Positions 22,163 through 35,091 of a stretch of DNA of 49,639 nucleotides are shown here, piece by piece. Each line of letters begins with the position of its first letter. The first letter of the stretch is position 1. Location of the stretch: NCBI GenBank assembly GCA_026260175.1, contig JAKCWW010000821.1:2471-52109 (forward strand), read 5' to 3'. The notes beneath the pieces were generated by a model. The model was not told the DNA's origin and did not search any database. It saw only the letters and a list, made by a program, of their open reading frames with translations. A program made the translations under genes and the position numbers. This DNA comes from Reticulitermes lucifugus (Eukaryota > Arthropoda > Insecta > Blattodea > Rhinotermitidae).

Positions 22163-22333
22163 CAGTCAAACTCGGTTATAACGTCAAGAAGGGGCCCGAA
22201 TATTTTGTGTTGTTATAAACGAGTGTTGTATAATGTTACGGTTAACAGTGAGGAATGAACTGGTACCACAGAATATCTGACGCTATAGACGAGGTGTCGT
22301 ATAAACCGATGTCGTTATAACCGGGTTCGACTG
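22163..22333. mobile_element. pogo/Tigger-like MITE, 171 bp
   Basis: Terminal inverted repeats cagtcaaactcggttataac and cagtcgaacccggttataac (the latter read from the right end) match over 23 bp with three differences. They begin with CAGT, typical of pogo-like members of the Tc1/mariner superfamily. TA precedes the left end (22161-22162). At the right end TG separates the terminus from TA, so the expected TA duplication is imperfect. The inside repeats the word gtcgtataa. It has no coding capacity and would depend on a transposase supplied elsewhere. Confidence 0.75.
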
Positions 22334-22976
22334 TGTACGGTGTTCTGCAGCTTCGTTCGCAATTCTTACGTGTTTGAATAATGACAATTACCGGTAACCA
22401 TGTGTTTCAGTTTAAGGAGGGTTCTGCCCCCATCCTATCATCCTTCTCCGACAGAAAATGCTACCCGCACTGACTTCAATTGCTACTCCATCTAGCAACG
22501 AGGTCAAGAATGCTGCCCTTCAATTTCCTACACTTTGTCGGTCGTATGTACTGCTTACTCACAGGGATGGCTTCCCTTTTACCTGTATTTAGATGCTGTC
22601 AATTCGTACAGCAGGCTACTGTCGTCCTTTTTCTCGAAACGGAAGGCAAAAACTAGCTTTACCTTGTGTTTTATTATGCCGTTTCATGTTATGCTGACGT
22701 AGATACAGTACCAGAACAGGTACTAAAGGTCTCCGCCAGCACATCGAATTTTGTTATTTGCCTTAAATAACAACCGCAATGCTGCTCTATGCAGATCATG
22801 CGGTGCATTTCAACGCCACAGTTTTAGTTCTCAACGTGTCCTAGGTTCGAGTCTAGAAGCTTTTGAACTGAACTTCTTATTTTATTTTCTGAGGTGCATT
22901 GCGTGGCACACTTCCATGAGTCTCACCAGCACAGTGCAGAGCGTCCTGAGGATAATAATATAGGTTAGTCCCAGAA

Positions 22977-23135
22977 ACGAAGAAACGGGATAGCTCTAAA
23001 GGGCTGGACGGGGAAACGGGTTCAATTCCCACCGTTCCGACTAGCCGTGGGGCCCACCAAGCCTCTTGGTGCTCACGGTTCTTTCCCTGACAGTAAGTAA
23101 AACGGCCAAGGCGTCGCGGTTGTCTGTTTACCCGT
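22977..23135 (+). mobile_element. SINE-A copy, sense, diverged
   Basis: cgaagaaacgggatagctct, agggctggacgg, a good B-box-like gggttcaattcccacc, ggggcccaccaagcctcttg and gtaagtaaaacggccaaggc follow SINE-A sense order. There is a deletion between the A-box region and ggctggacg. The tail is not recognisable. Confidence 0.6.
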
Positions 23136-23982
23136 TACACTGTAAGTAACCTACGCGACAACCGTCAGCTATTTCAAAGAATTCGTAAAGTATTCGATAG
23201 GAAAGTGAAAAAAATACACGAAAAATATCAGGACAGTCTTGTCTCCCATTCTAGATTCAAGCCGTAAACCTCCCGAACTGATGCGAGAAGCCTTACCACA
23301 TGAACCAACTTGCCGCCCCGACAGTTCTGCTCATGGTTGTGTTACGTGAGAGTCAGAGTCCTGCTGCGGCTCATCATTAGTCATTCATTCTGTGTCGATG
23401 TTAAGCCCGTCCTACGGCTGATGACAAAATATTTAATTATGCTGTGAAATGCTCATGACGACTGGCTATTTAAGGGTTCAAATGTCCGATTCCAAAAGTC
23501 CGAAACTACCTAAAAAGAAGCCTTTGTTTTTCTAGCAGAAGAGAAAGTGATACCAAAATGTATGTCAATAGCGTGGTTGATGTATCTGTGTAATAAAAGG
23601 TACAATTTGCCGATCAAATTGATGGTACGGTCTTGGCCCGTTCGAACGTTGGGCTGGCAGCTAGAATCCCGTTCGAGGCATGGACTATACACTGTACAAT
23701 ATTCGCGTTGTCGTATGTAGGCAAAGATGACTTTCTGTGGATGGAACCTCAGTCCAAGGTGTGGTACCAAACGTCTAAACAGATATAATGTTTCAGAACT
23801 GTGAGTCGAACTGCCCATAAGATCGGTGACAGCTGAATAAGAAATGTAAGCTTGAGATTTCAGGTCTCCTGGTTGCTACGCTGAGTAGCAGGGTTATTGA
23901 TTACCGACGTATCGAAGAAACGTACCGCATTCACATACAAGAGTTGAGAAGTCTTATTGCTTCATCCTATATTCCGCTCAGT

Positions 23983-24298
23983 ACAAGGTAAAGGTAAAGT
24001 TAAGTTGTTCCTGTACACGCCATAAACGCACACAAGATGAGTGGAGGTATAGCTCCGTGCATTTTTAATCTTGGCACTACATGGAGGTGAGTGGTTAGCT
24101 CTACGTGTGGGTCGCTTCATACCCGAGTTAAGAACTTCCCATACCCATCGAACAGAGGAAATGGTTGGTCTCCAGAGCCTGTCTAGATGCACTGAAGAAG
24201 AAACAAATATCTTCCCCTTCCCAGGAATCGAACCACGGTTCTTCGGTTCGTAATACCCGTAGCCTAGTCATTATACGGACAGAGGTATCCCGTATTCC
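23983..24298 (-). mobile_element. SINE-A copy, antisense, near full length
   Basis: The tail gtaaaggtaaagttaagttg is at the left, then gtggaggtatagctccgtgc, cactacatggaggtgagtgg, ggttggtctccagagcctgt and cccaggaatcgaaccacggt. The head tcattatacggacagaggta and tcccgtattcc is at the right. The B box read on the minus strand is ggttcgattcc, an intact consensus. The element lies between inverted repeats of an older family. Confidence 0.8.
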
Positions 24299-24335
24299 AG
24301 CTCCGTACGCTCCGCAGATTAGCAGGGTTTTTATT

Positions 24336-24370
24336 CCCGACGTTTCGAATGAACGTACCGTCTTCATCAA
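24336..24370 (-). ncRNA. Hammerhead-ribozyme-like hairpin remnant
   Basis: On the minus strand this reads gttgatgaagacggtacgtt then cattcgaaacgtcggg. TTGATGA stands where CUGAUGA is expected, and GAAAC is intact. The related inverted copy at 24434-24470 has AGGATGA and GAAAC. Loss of the core C makes activity unlikely. Confidence 0.25.
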
Positions 24371-24515
24371 CACGGGTTGAGGAATCCTGGAAGAACTAAA
24401 ACTCCTCAACCCTTTCCAGGACTCATCAACGATTAAGGATGAAAGCGGTACGTTCCTTCGAAACATCGGGAATCAATAACCCTTCTACTCAGCGTAACAA
24501 GCCCGAGGAACTGAA

Positions 24516-25419
24516 ACCTCAACACCAAAGCTGCAGAAACCACAAATTTCGCATATTTTTGCTTCTGTCACCCCCCTCCCATCGAAAATAAATTATAATT
24601 TTGCCCCTCTTGCTTAGATTCCCTATACAAAGAGCAGTATGTCTTGAAATTCTTCGCTCCCTCATAAATAAAAGTGCCCAGGATTGACACACATTACACG
24701 AACACTTACATTAAAATGAAGGTCAGTTCTGAGTCTAGTCTGATTTTCCGGGCACTAAAACTTAACAATTATAACACAAACAAGGAGGTACAGATATTGT
24801 ATGCGAAAGGAAGGTTCCCGAGCAGACGTTGTGATGAAACATTGATTAAACGATAAAGGCTCACATAAAGTACGCAGGTCCAACAGAAAGGTTAAAAAGA
24901 GCAAATTGAGCTCTTTTGCAACGAGAGCGGTTGCATGAAGAAAGGCCGAATTATTATTACGAGATTCGCAAAAGAGAAGTAAATTCAAGATACTCTCTTG
25001 TAACAAAAAATTTACTGTACGTTCTCTGGCTGGTCCTGCAAAAGTGGCATATGGTAGCTAATTACTTAACGTTACCAAGCATCACTTCATAAAGGTGTAC
25101 GCGGCTGGGAATTTCTGAGCTAGGCTGATGTGCCTGTCAACATCACGCCCTGGCTGCTGCCGTTAGCATCAAGTAGAGAAGCATCCAGTATGCACTGGGC
25201 ACCTACAGCGATCTGTACGCAGTTTCCAAAAAGAAGTCATACGAAACCATCATAGCCGGTTACATTACTGAATTGGTTATCCAAACTCGACATGATACAG
25301 TTACGAATGTTTACTTTCTAAAACTTCAAGGCACAAAATCTTAATTGACTACCATTTACAAGTACAATGAACCCTTAAATTAATAGGTTAACGTACCAAC
25401 TTCGTCCTGGGAGCCAGAC
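24516..25419. other. Non-coding stretch, nothing recognised
   Basis: It includes a region with 60- and 83-codon frames on opposite strands (24.67-25.0 kb), with no domain. No repeat was recognised. Confidence 0.45.
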
Positions 25420-25678
25420 TGCAAAGTCGGTATAATGACTACGCTAGGGGCTGGACGATCGAGGAATCGTGGTTTGATTGCCGGGAAGAAGAGACTTGCG
25501 TCTTCTTCAAAGCGTCCAGACCGGCACCGGAGACCAACCAGCCTCCTATTCAATGCGTTCCAGGGCTCTTACCCCGGCAGCGAAGCGACAAACGCATGAA
25601 ACTAACCACCCACCTCCACGTAGTGCGAAGATTAAGAATGCGCCGAGATAAACCTCCACTCCCCCATACGCCTCGATA
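25420..25678 (+). mobile_element. SINE-A copy, sense, near full length
   Basis: The head (actgcaaagtcggtataatg, actacgctaggggctggacg, atcgaggaatcgtggtttga) keeps a B-box-like ggtttgattgcc. The body continues with aaagcgtccagaccggcacc, ccagcctcctattcaatgcg, cacctccacgtagtgcgaag and ataaacctccactcccccat. This is the best sense-strand copy for the head region. Confidence 0.8.
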
Positions 25679-28462
25679 ACGTGGTGTTTCATTATAGGCA
25701 CACCGAGACCAACTGCCGTTTCCTTACCAACTTCCTTCTGGTCTTACAACTCGATTTGAGTCTAGCCACCTCCAACTCCCTCTCCAATTCCTTCCACCGC
25801 CACAACGTTGCAAGTCTTCATTACTTTTTTGTGCGTCTCTATCTCAAGTTTTTGTCTACTCTGGCCTCCTCTTATTTTCGGCTCACTAGAAGCACCAAGT
25901 AGCCTGCGTTTTGAATAGGAACTCACGTAGTCTGACGAGGCACTGGGGTAATTGCTAATAGCACTAATCAGTTTCCATGGCCACGTGCCTTGAGGTCACT
26001 TCCCCTACTGAGCAGTAGGCGCCTACCCAGTTCAAATGCCTGATGGGTTATGACAGCACTGATATTAACCCGGTTTTCCCCAGTCTTCCCAGTTGCGATT
26101 TTAATTATTTCAAGTTCGACAAGAGCAATCACTCTCGCATACCGTTCCACGCAAAACAACTGCCGCTAGTACAACGTCGTCAAACAACCACAGCTGAACA
26201 GACCAACAACTAATTCCAATCCCTTACCAATTCAACATGCCTTATATTGCATTTAATTCAACACCATATACCATTACAGTTGAAACATCGTCGTTAAATA
26301 ACCAAAGGCTCATTCAGACACATTCATCCGTTCAGCGGCTTATGAGTGGGAAATTTGTGGTGCCTTTATATCCACATTCATTCATTCATGGGACACCTTG
26401 AGCATATGTAATAGAAGTTCACTTTGAATAACTTCCTTCGTCAGCATTCTACTTCTAAACAGCGACACTCGAACGGATTATTTATTAGTTACGGAAAGTT
26501 TCCCATTACAGACTAATCGAGTCCGGCATTCAGGATTTTATAATTAGTTTTCGACACAAATAATTAAATACTGATCTTAAAAGATTATGTACCTCTTTTT
26601 GCGCTGTTGTACCCTACTAAGATTGCTGTCTATGACAATACAATATTATTCCAAATGTAAAAAGTCAAAACAATACTCTCTGCTCATCAGTCTGTTACAC
26701 AAGCGGAAATTACCTTACAAATCATCCTGTACATATGGATCAGAACTGACTGAACTGGTATTTTTGTTTTCCCTTAGGAAAATCCTCATTTCGGTAGAAC
26801 TTTAACAATATGAAACACAAGTGAGTAAAAACAGAACTCCTTGTTTGTCGGGAGTATGCGTGGTTGATGGATGAAGGCACAGTCAGTCACTCCACATCCA
26901 AGGCGTCAGGAGAAAGCCTGTTTTGTAGAAAGAGGCTGTTTTCTGAACACAAGGGTGGAATTGCATGAAAAAAGGCACTTCGTTTCCTAATCACAAATAT
27001 GTTCTTTGTTTCGTGTCTACCTTCCTCCTCGTGTCCTTTCTGTTATAATTACTCCTATTCGTTATCGTCTTCATAGTGTTACCCTTCATCACACCTCCCC
27101 TTCACCTTATTGTCCTAATCCTACACTTCTTTACCCTCATGACCTTCCTCTTCGTCTCCTATCGCATCCTCCCCTTTCCCTTATTGTCCTCGCTTTCAAA
27201 TCCTCTGTTGCAAGGCGGCTTACAGCCACAGCCCCCAAACCCACCGGTACGCCGATTTCTACTAGCCAAACATCCAACAACTGACAACATAGAAATGTCC
27301 TTCACAAGAATGCCATCAAGTGCAGTTTTCCTCCAGAACCTCCAATCCATGTACTTCAGCACACCTCACAGAAGCTGCAGAGTATGAAGTATGATGCTGA
27401 TCCGTGAGTCGGATATCAAAACGTGGCTAGTCAGGTTACATACATCTGATCGTCGTCGCCCGTGTCATTTTCGTCAAGGGAGACACGACACAGTCTCTTC
27501 CTATCACATCAAAAGTCGTTCTCCCATCTTCTCGGACGTCCAATGTCCCTACAGCAAGTGGGTTTACAAGTCATAGCTTATCGAACGGCTGTCCTTGGAT
27601 CCACTCGTAAGAGACCATCTGCCAATTATTTTCCGACCTTCAGTTCTTTCCTACATGTTAAATTTATTCCATCATTCATGCAGAAACTAATTCCTGGACG
27701 GCCCGTTTAATAGCGGTCGAATACACGTAATTTGGGTATCACTTCAAGCTTGGGACCATTATATTAGCTTGTTCAGCTTTCAAGAAATTATTACTTCAGT
27801 GACCTTAACAAATACCAGTGGGCTACCAGAACAGGAACCCAGTTTAGGGGGAGTCGTGAAAAACCTGAGACATCTTTCATTCACAGGAGTAAAGATATGG
27901 GGTCAGTCTTGTACAAGCCTTAGGAGGAAACACCTCTACACATATCGTGTCGTTGGAACCCTGTAAATTATTCTAATCGTTCAAACGAGACAACCCCTGA
28001 CGAAGAACTATTAACTTCTAAACCTCAGAAAAATGACAAGTCATTGTACAGGAATATAAAAGCGTTAAGATATTGCGAGACACTGCACAAGCAGCAGGAT
28101 GAGTCATGTGGTGCATGTTGCAAGACTGATTCAGTCTTCGTTCTTAAATCAGGCATACAAAAAGTCAGTAAAAATAGCCGAAGAGTAAAACACTCTCAGA
28201 ATGTTCCCGGGCTTCACTCGTCCTTCTGATAAGGGCAGTATGAAACCCAGACGTTGCGAAGGGCAAAAAGTCTCTAGATTTAAAGGATTGAATAAATAGT
28301 ATAAAATCTGTTTTATTCAAAATTTGAGTATACGAAATGTTTACATATAAATTACGAAACGCTCGCCGTGCACTTTGTGAGAAGGGCATCAACGTCTGAG
28401 AGTAACCTTACGAACTATGTCTTTACGGCTGAAGAGTAGATGAGGCATGTTCTTCTGCCCTA
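25679..28462. other. Non-coding stretch, pyrimidine-rich in parts
   Basis: Pyrimidine-rich patches lie at 25720-25880 and 27020-27200 and create open plus-strand frames (73-103 codons). No domain, repeat family or splice context was recognised in nearly 2.8 kb. Confidence 0.5.
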
Positions 28463-28565
28463 ATGGAGACAGAAGGTTCCTCCCAAATACACGGCGTCAC
28501 ATCCCAGAAGATCGTAATGCCGATAGGCCTACTCACCGCCGTCATAACCTAAAATCTCACACATC
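28463..28565 (+). repeat. Foldback repeat family FBK, half-copy
   Basis: atggagacagaaggttcctc, then acacggcgtcacatcccaga and agatcgtaatgc match the second half of FBK as seen at 33.5 and 47.9 kb. The same phrase reads ATHxxxP-ED-like residues in one frame, but the frames are not conserved coding sequence. Confidence 0.5.
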
Positions 28566-30193
28566 CGACTCAGCTTATTTACATTTGAGAGGGATTTCTA
28601 AGACGCATACAATAGCAATGCGGAGCGTAAGAACTCTTTCAGCACCTGCTTATAAACAAATGGCTGGCTGCACGATCTCCGGATATAAAACTGCCTTCTA
28701 ACCAGCAGCCCGCGTTTGAAAGGCAAACCCCTCACGCAAGATCCCTAATTTATGATGCAGTTTTACTAATATTGTTTTAATTTAAGGTAACATATTAAGT
28801 ATAATGTACTTGCTAATAAATGACAAAATCAAATAGAGAGAACTGGGGGCCGAGCGGCCTGGTTTCGTCAGTTTCTTTCATTTCTGTTACCACGGCCTGG
28901 CCAAAACTCACTAGCCTGGGTATTCTGCGGAATGACCCAATAATTGAAGATTCGTCAACTAAACTGATGTAATCCACTTCCAGCAGTAGCCTATGTTCAG
29001 GACCATACCGAATCGTAAACACCTGGTCATAAGAAACAACTGATTCATTTGCTGAAATACGTCGTATACGGCACCATCAATAAAGGTGTGTCAGAACTTT
29101 ACACAGTCAGATATCTTTGCTACCTCCCGTGGACCCTAGCAACCTGTTTATGTAACAACATTACGCCTTAGCCATTTGGAACCTGAAAATTGACGCAGCA
29201 TAATCCACCGAGACATTGGTATCCATCGACAATACTAAAGGCCTCACAACCAAGAAGACAATAATATGAATTCCTCTGGCCTGTACCATGTGTCAGGTGT
29301 GGCCATACGCTGCAAGCAGTGTAACAAAATGAAATGTGTAATTGCAATAAATACATTTACTTCTATGACGGAATTATTGATTCACTACGAAGAACGCTGA
29401 GAGGCTGCGGTCATGGCATATTTAACTCCTCTGGGCGGACTCTGGAAATTCATAAACGTCTATCAACACAGGTATCTGGGCAGTGACTGGAAACCGGGAT
29501 CTTCCAAACAAATAGCAGGATCACTGTAACGTTAGGCAGTTCTAATACCACCTGGTCCCTTAGTATCTTCATCTGAAATAGATGAACTGAAGTATTCATT
29601 CACCGAACTACATACCAACCTCCAACAGCAGCCAAGGCCAATATCTATAATTCCTCTTCCAGTACTCGGCTGAAATTCAAGTCCAGACAATTATTCAAGC
29701 TATGGAATTATTCGCAAGAGGAAACTTTAGAAAGGTTTTTAGACCTAACGGGAAATAAAGATCTGTTAAAAACAAAAAACACCGTATCAAAACACTACAC
29801 AGCTGAAAACTGCTACCATAACTATCATTAGATGAAGCCGGTAGTAACCACGTACCATATCTGTGCTAGTATCCGACTACTATTTCTGATGTGGTCAATA
29901 CCTAGTCCACTATTTTGGTGAGTACCCGACCATTGCTTAAAACCGGCACACTGTACACAATTTACGTACGTTCAAACTCAAAATCTTTTTTGACTCTCGC
30001 GATTATTTTAATAATTACGGGTGGCTACATACATTTTCCGCGTTCTAAATTGGAAAGTTATTTTTTTGTGCCTCATATCACAGCAAATATCAGGAAACTT
30101 AGCATTCAGAGAGGTTCCTAACTTACAGTAACAAAACATTAAGTTCACCTAAGTAATGTACAAAAATTTAGTTCTTTTCTCAAAGAAAACACA
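28566..30193. other. Non-coding stretch, nothing recognised
   Basis: Short frames of 60-70 codons occur on both strands. No repeat or RNA is recognisable. Confidence 0.45.
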
Positions 30194-30330
30194 ATGCGTC
30201 CCCATTACAGAGATCAATCGGCTAATGCTGTTAGGGAAATAATCACCGTTTATTCTGAGAAACAGACAACAAATAAACACCTTGCAGGTAAAATGCACGG
30301 TATAATATTAATACTGGACGTGCCTAGCCC
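30194..30330 (+). repeat. Dispersed repeat, copy 2 (matches 1343-1520)
   Basis: cattacagagatcaatcggc, taatgctgttagggaaataa and ttctgagaaacagac align in order with the copy at 1.34 kb. The adjoining palindrome of the first copy is absent here. Confidence 0.55.
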
Positions 30331-31883
30331 CCATTTTTGGTTGCCAGAACTGTCCATCTTACATGGATAAAATAATACAGTGTTTCATGACTTTGTGTCA
30401 GTACTCCGGGAACTTATTCCTCATGCCTTCCCCAGTAAGAAATGGCGTACATATATGTGCGTGTCAAATATTAATGGTAATGGAGGTATGGGTTCAAAAA
30501 TGATTTACTCACAACAAAAGCGGCTTCAATACTATACAAACATGTCCGAGCTTCCTCGCGCATGCGCACCAAAGTTTAATTTCGAATAGCTTCTTGTTCC
30601 ACCAAGGTCACCAAACCTCAGCTTATTAAACTCCCATGTGTGGGGTCACACGAAAGAAACTGCGTATGAACACAGCGTGGACAAAATTACTTCATCGAAT
30701 TTTAGATGTTGCAAGATTAGTAAATGGCCTTGCAGTTCTCGGCACGGTTACAAAGGTAAGAGAAAAACGAGTAAGAATGTGTATCCAAGCTTAAAGTGAC
30801 CACTACGAACATTTATTGTAAAGCGAATTGAACAATGTAACCATGGAAGCCGCTTCGTTACGTTGAGATCACTCCTGAGCTTCAAACACCCACACTGCAT
30901 ACGCGATGAGTATCAGACCGATATTCATATGATATTTGTGACTACAGCTGACTTTAGTTAAACGTTCCTTAAGTACCTATTGACACAAGCCACGAAACAC
31001 CGAAAGAACTTGAATGTACAGAAAATCAGTGTTGTTCGTGTATGTAGTTCATATAACATGTCAAACGCCGCCAGATACCGTACAGTAAAAGTTGAAATAT
31101 TCGACTGGGATCGAAGGAAATTCTGTCACTTGGCAGTCAAGGCTGAAACAGATGGTGGTACACAACCACAGTGCTTAAAAGGGTTATGAAACATAAATGG
31201 CGAAAAGTATTTTTGGCGAAGTGCTAATTCCAATGTAAAACAGTAGCTGCGAAATTTAAATGTCAGGTAATGTCGATATGCCGTTTATGCACTGAAAGAC
31301 AGCGAACCCAACGGAGCCTGGCGGTGAGACGAGCGAAATGAGGAGTGCGTGGGGAGGAAGGAGAACACAGGCTACTACAAAACAGTATGACGAGAAACCA
31401 AGTGAGACAGCGAAAGATAATTTTACGAATGATGAAACGAGACAGGAAGATCATAAGAGATAAATAAAGGAAAATAGCCTGTATGAAAAAGAGGGAGAAT
31501 GGAGGACTCTAGTTACAGAAAAAAGAAAGATATTTAGACGTGAGTCAAGTTAAGGCAAAGGCTCAGATTCAAGAAGAAAATACAAAAAGCTGTCTTTATA
31601 TTCAAGTCTTCTGCACACTCCGTGCTACTATTCAGTATTAAATTTCTATGAAAACTACTGCAATGTCGGTTGCAAATTCAAACAGGCAATTTCACAATTC
31701 CCATTTATAGCTACGGTATACACTGCTCCACCATTACACAGGGGCAATTTAAATCACGATTTCACCCAAGTCCAAGTAAGCAAATGTAACTTTTTTTGAC
31801 AGAGATCGGGACGCCAATACAAACTGAAGCACAACACAGGAGCTCAGTAAAGTAAAAAAGAAACTGTCCTTCTGCTTCACTAA
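30331..31883. other. Non-coding stretch, nothing recognised
   Basis: A purine-rich patch lies at about 31430-31540. The remaining short frames show no domain. No repeats were recognised. Confidence 0.45.
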
Positions 31884-32152
31884 GCACCATGCCATAAAGA
31901 CATATGGGGCAGTGGAAACAGCTCCACGTATTCTTAACCTCGTCACTGGATGAGAGTGGTCAGCTTCACCACGCCCCGGCCGCTTTACCCAAGAGTAAAG
32001 AGCCCATCAGACAAGAGGCTGGGTGAACCGCAGAGGTGGTGTGAACCCTTTGGACAATAGAAAAAGCTCCTACCCCTTCAGGGTCGATTCGCGCTCCTCG
32101 GTCGCCCAGCCGTAAACCAGCCACAATACCGACTGACCTAGGTATTCCGGCT
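31884..32152 (-). mobile_element. SINE-A copy, antisense, near full length
   Basis: Tail side caccatgccataaagacata, ggggcagtggaaacagctcc and tcttaacctcgtcactggat, then ccccggccgctttacccaag, agcccatcagacaagaggct, ggacaatagaaaaagctcct. The head ends at cacaataccgactgacctag and gtattccggct. The B-box position (agggtcgattcgcgctcc) is changed. The 105-codon minus frame across it is repeat-derived. Confidence 0.75.
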
Positions 32153-33449
32153 AATCCACCACCATCAGTATCCCGTTTTATATATACCAAAAAGTGTTTT
32201 ATGATGGTTGTAACTGACTGTAATTCAATTGGATTTATGGAAAAAGACACACCTCTGACTATACCAGCGCAGAGCGTCATCAAGAACTAATTATGTTGTA
32301 AGTTGACGCACATGACCACTGGTTTCAACAATACGGAGTTACCGAACATACAGCAAATTAAACAAACCAAATGTTGCGCTAAAACTTTTGTGATCGCATT
32401 ATTTTGGTGTTATTGAAAATATTATGTATCAAGCCCCCACACGCATTACAAGAACTGAAAATATTCATCCGTGCATTTCAAGCATCACTGAAGAAACTCT
32501 TCAGCAGGCTGCATGAAACAAAACTTAAAGAGTGTATGTAAGCATTTCTGAGCGCGATGGACATTTCCAACACGTAATACAACACTGTTTGTTTTCTGAT
32601 ACTAATGTACTTTTTTGACAAACAGAGCATGTTTCAAAAATGGGTGGCGTGAATTTTCATTCCCGTGTAAGTATGTGCGTGCGTGCGTACACCTATGTAT
32701 ATAATATTTCGATACACACTTAGGCTTCACTGATAAGCTTTCTACATTATGTATGACGTTTCAATTGCACACCTTATACAGAAGCCAAAGACAGGCTCTG
32801 AGATGATACAGACATTTTGTATTAGCGAAGCTGCAGTCTCGATCCACTTGAAGATACAGTTCCTGCATTCGCATGGAGACAGGAACGTCAAGACATAAGC
32901 TAACTCGACTGTTATTCCAGCCTAGAGTGCTATCACTACACCAGTCTGATCAGTTTCTAAATTTTATTTCAAGAAACATGGAATTGGAGATGAAGTGACA
33001 AACATACAAAAAGAAAAATAATGTGTATATGAAGCATACAAACAACTGGCAAAAAAAAATATTCGGAGAAATCAAGAAAAAAGATTTTAGACAGAAGTCG
33101 AGTCAAAGTATGTATTCGTGCACCAATAAGACATACGAGCTTAAAAGTCGTTTATTACGTGGGAACATCTTTACACCTCTCTATTTGTTATTCATAAATA
33201 ACAGTGCTGTACCGCAAAAGTGTGAACATAAGCACATTCGTAAAATGTAACCACAAGATGCTTATAAGCAACGAAGCAATTAGGATGAATATATTGCACA
33301 TTGTGGAAGAAATATGTCGATTACGATGTTACAAAATGCAGCAAACAAATGCCATTTGATGAGAATAAGGATTTTCAGAGACATATAAACCACAAAAATG
33401 GATCTAATCTTTACTTTCATCAGTTGACATAATGCTTACTGCGCTTACT
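32153..33449. other. Non-coding stretch, nothing recognised
   Basis: About 1.3 kb with no repeat, RNA or domain seen. A 75-codon plus frame at 33023-33250 is Lys/Asn-rich, reflecting AT-rich sequence. Confidence 0.45.
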
Positions 33450-33610
33450 GGAGTCACAAATGAGAATGAAATCAGAACAACATGTCGGAGGACCTTGAAA
33501 ACGGAAGCAGAAGGTTCCTTCGAAACGGCTATATCTGTCTACCACACTACATGCCAACGCACACCAAACGTCAGAAAGCTTTACATCTGCAAACATTTTA
33601 ACAACCAGTC
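33450..33610 (+). repeat. Foldback repeat family FBK, half-copy
   Basis: cggaagcagaaggttccttc, gaaacggctatatctgtcta and ccacactacatgccaacgca follow the second-half order of FBK. The preceding ggagtcacaaatgagaatga may be part of the same unit. The 78-codon plus frame is repeat-derived. Confidence 0.5.
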
Positions 33611-35091
33611 GCAATACAATGTTGCCATGCATTTAGAATTAGAAGACCGTACCTACATATTATTTTAACTAAAAACCTGTTGGAAACGAAACATTTTAAG
33701 CCCACTAAAATTTAATATGATTTACGCAAACTCCACTATGTTATAAGCACTCTCCGTTGCAAGGGAATACTTACAGTCCACAGGATTACCCTTAGCTATT
33801 TCAGCCTACGTTCCCTTCTTGAGGAGGCCACTCCCTCTCTGTGAGTGTATCCCCCCTTTCAATGCCTGAAACTGACCGATATTCACGAAATGTGGCACAC
33901 ACGTCACGTCACTGTATGCCATCACGACTTCAAACGTTGTTATTTCCTGCAATCAGCAGTAAGTTGACGGATTAGCAAAGCTCTGAGGTGGCGGCGACAC
34001 AAATACCACTTAATATACGCTCAAAAGGATACATACGCAGCTTTGTTTACTGTGAATTTTTGTAGTAAGTCAACTAACATGCAAGATGACTGGGCATGCA
34101 GCTCGGAGGCAGGCAACAAAAACATACACAATTGGTGAGAAAAACCTCTTGGGAACTTCCTGTTGGGAGATTGAGGAGGAGTTGTGAGGATAACACGAAG
34201 ACCGTCGTTAGGTGAATAGGTTGTGAGGATGGGAAGCAGATGGAACTCGTGCTGTTCACGGTGAACTCATCACTTTGGTAACGGCGATCTTTAAGTATCA
34301 AGTTTCATAGCAAGAAACTTACTTAAAACGCTTGTAAGAGCAATGGAAACAATACGAACCATGAGTTCAGTTAATACCGTTAGTGTAAGAACAGTTACTG
34401 CGATGGCTGAAAGTATGCGTAGAAGACATTTCGGTACACCAATCTATCCACTTATAAACACAACGAAGTCCTGCGGGCTAACTTGTTTCACGATTACCAG
34501 CGCCACCGACAGCGACTATAAAGGTTACTGACATTTGACACAGTTCCTTTCAAGATGCGTAGTTAAGAAAAGACAGACGAATAACGATGGCGTGTTTCAT
34601 GTACGTTACTGCAGAGTTCTCCTATGCACAAGCACTGAACAGCAGAAACCCTCGTCATTAACACATGTAAGCGAAATGCAATGACACCATCTTATTATTC
34701 TGCGTCTAAAGCCGTGCGGCCAGTTCACAAGACGAAGAAACACGCCTGGGCTCTCTTCATAACGATACCAAGCACGATGATTCCTACTATAGTATAGTAA
34801 AGAATGGCTTTTTAAAAATTTATGTCCTTTGCGCGAGCAGAGTTTTCTTTCGCGATAATTGCCACTTACATGACAGCCAGATTCATCCCGCTGGTTCATT
34901 CTACAAACAGTAGCCTGTTTAATGGTTAATAACGAATGCCACATAAACTTGCACAGTTTTAACACGATGCCACTGAGATCAATTTACACCATACTAGTAT
35001 TCTGCAACACAAGCTCAAAATGAAAGACCAATTACCATGCACACTTCGTCATTAATATTTTTAATTTTACCACCAAAATGCTGAAACCGTA
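33611..35091. other. Non-coding stretch, nothing recognised
   Basis: The 119-codon minus frame at 34606-34965 has no recognisable domain, and several cysteine and histidine residues in it follow no zinc-finger spacing. No repeats were identified. Confidence 0.45.

Larger units (their letters stand above)
23850..24515. repeat. Inverted repeat pair with a SINE between the copies
   Basis: Block 23865-23945 (cctggttgctacgctgagta, cagggttattgattaccgac, gaaacgtaccgc) is the reverse complement of 24440-24510. A third partial copy, in the same direction as the first, lies at 24313-24380 (agcagggtttttattcccga, cgaatgaacgtaccg). Copies two and three face each other around tcctcaacc / ggttgagga sequence and form a foldback. 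A SINE-A copy occupies 23983-24298, between copies one and three. Confidence 0.65.

Noticed and set aside
21759..22169. A 136-codon minus-strand frame as a gene.
   Set aside because: Most of it is SINE-C sequence read on the minus strand, including the tRNA-like head.
23510..23818. A 102-codon minus frame (23510-23818) as a gene.
   Set aside because: No domain or splice context. It has the look of old repeat sequence, though I could not assign it to a family.
24220..24298. A tRNA gene around the perfect B box on the minus strand.
   Set aside because: It is the head of the SINE-A copy at 23983-24298.
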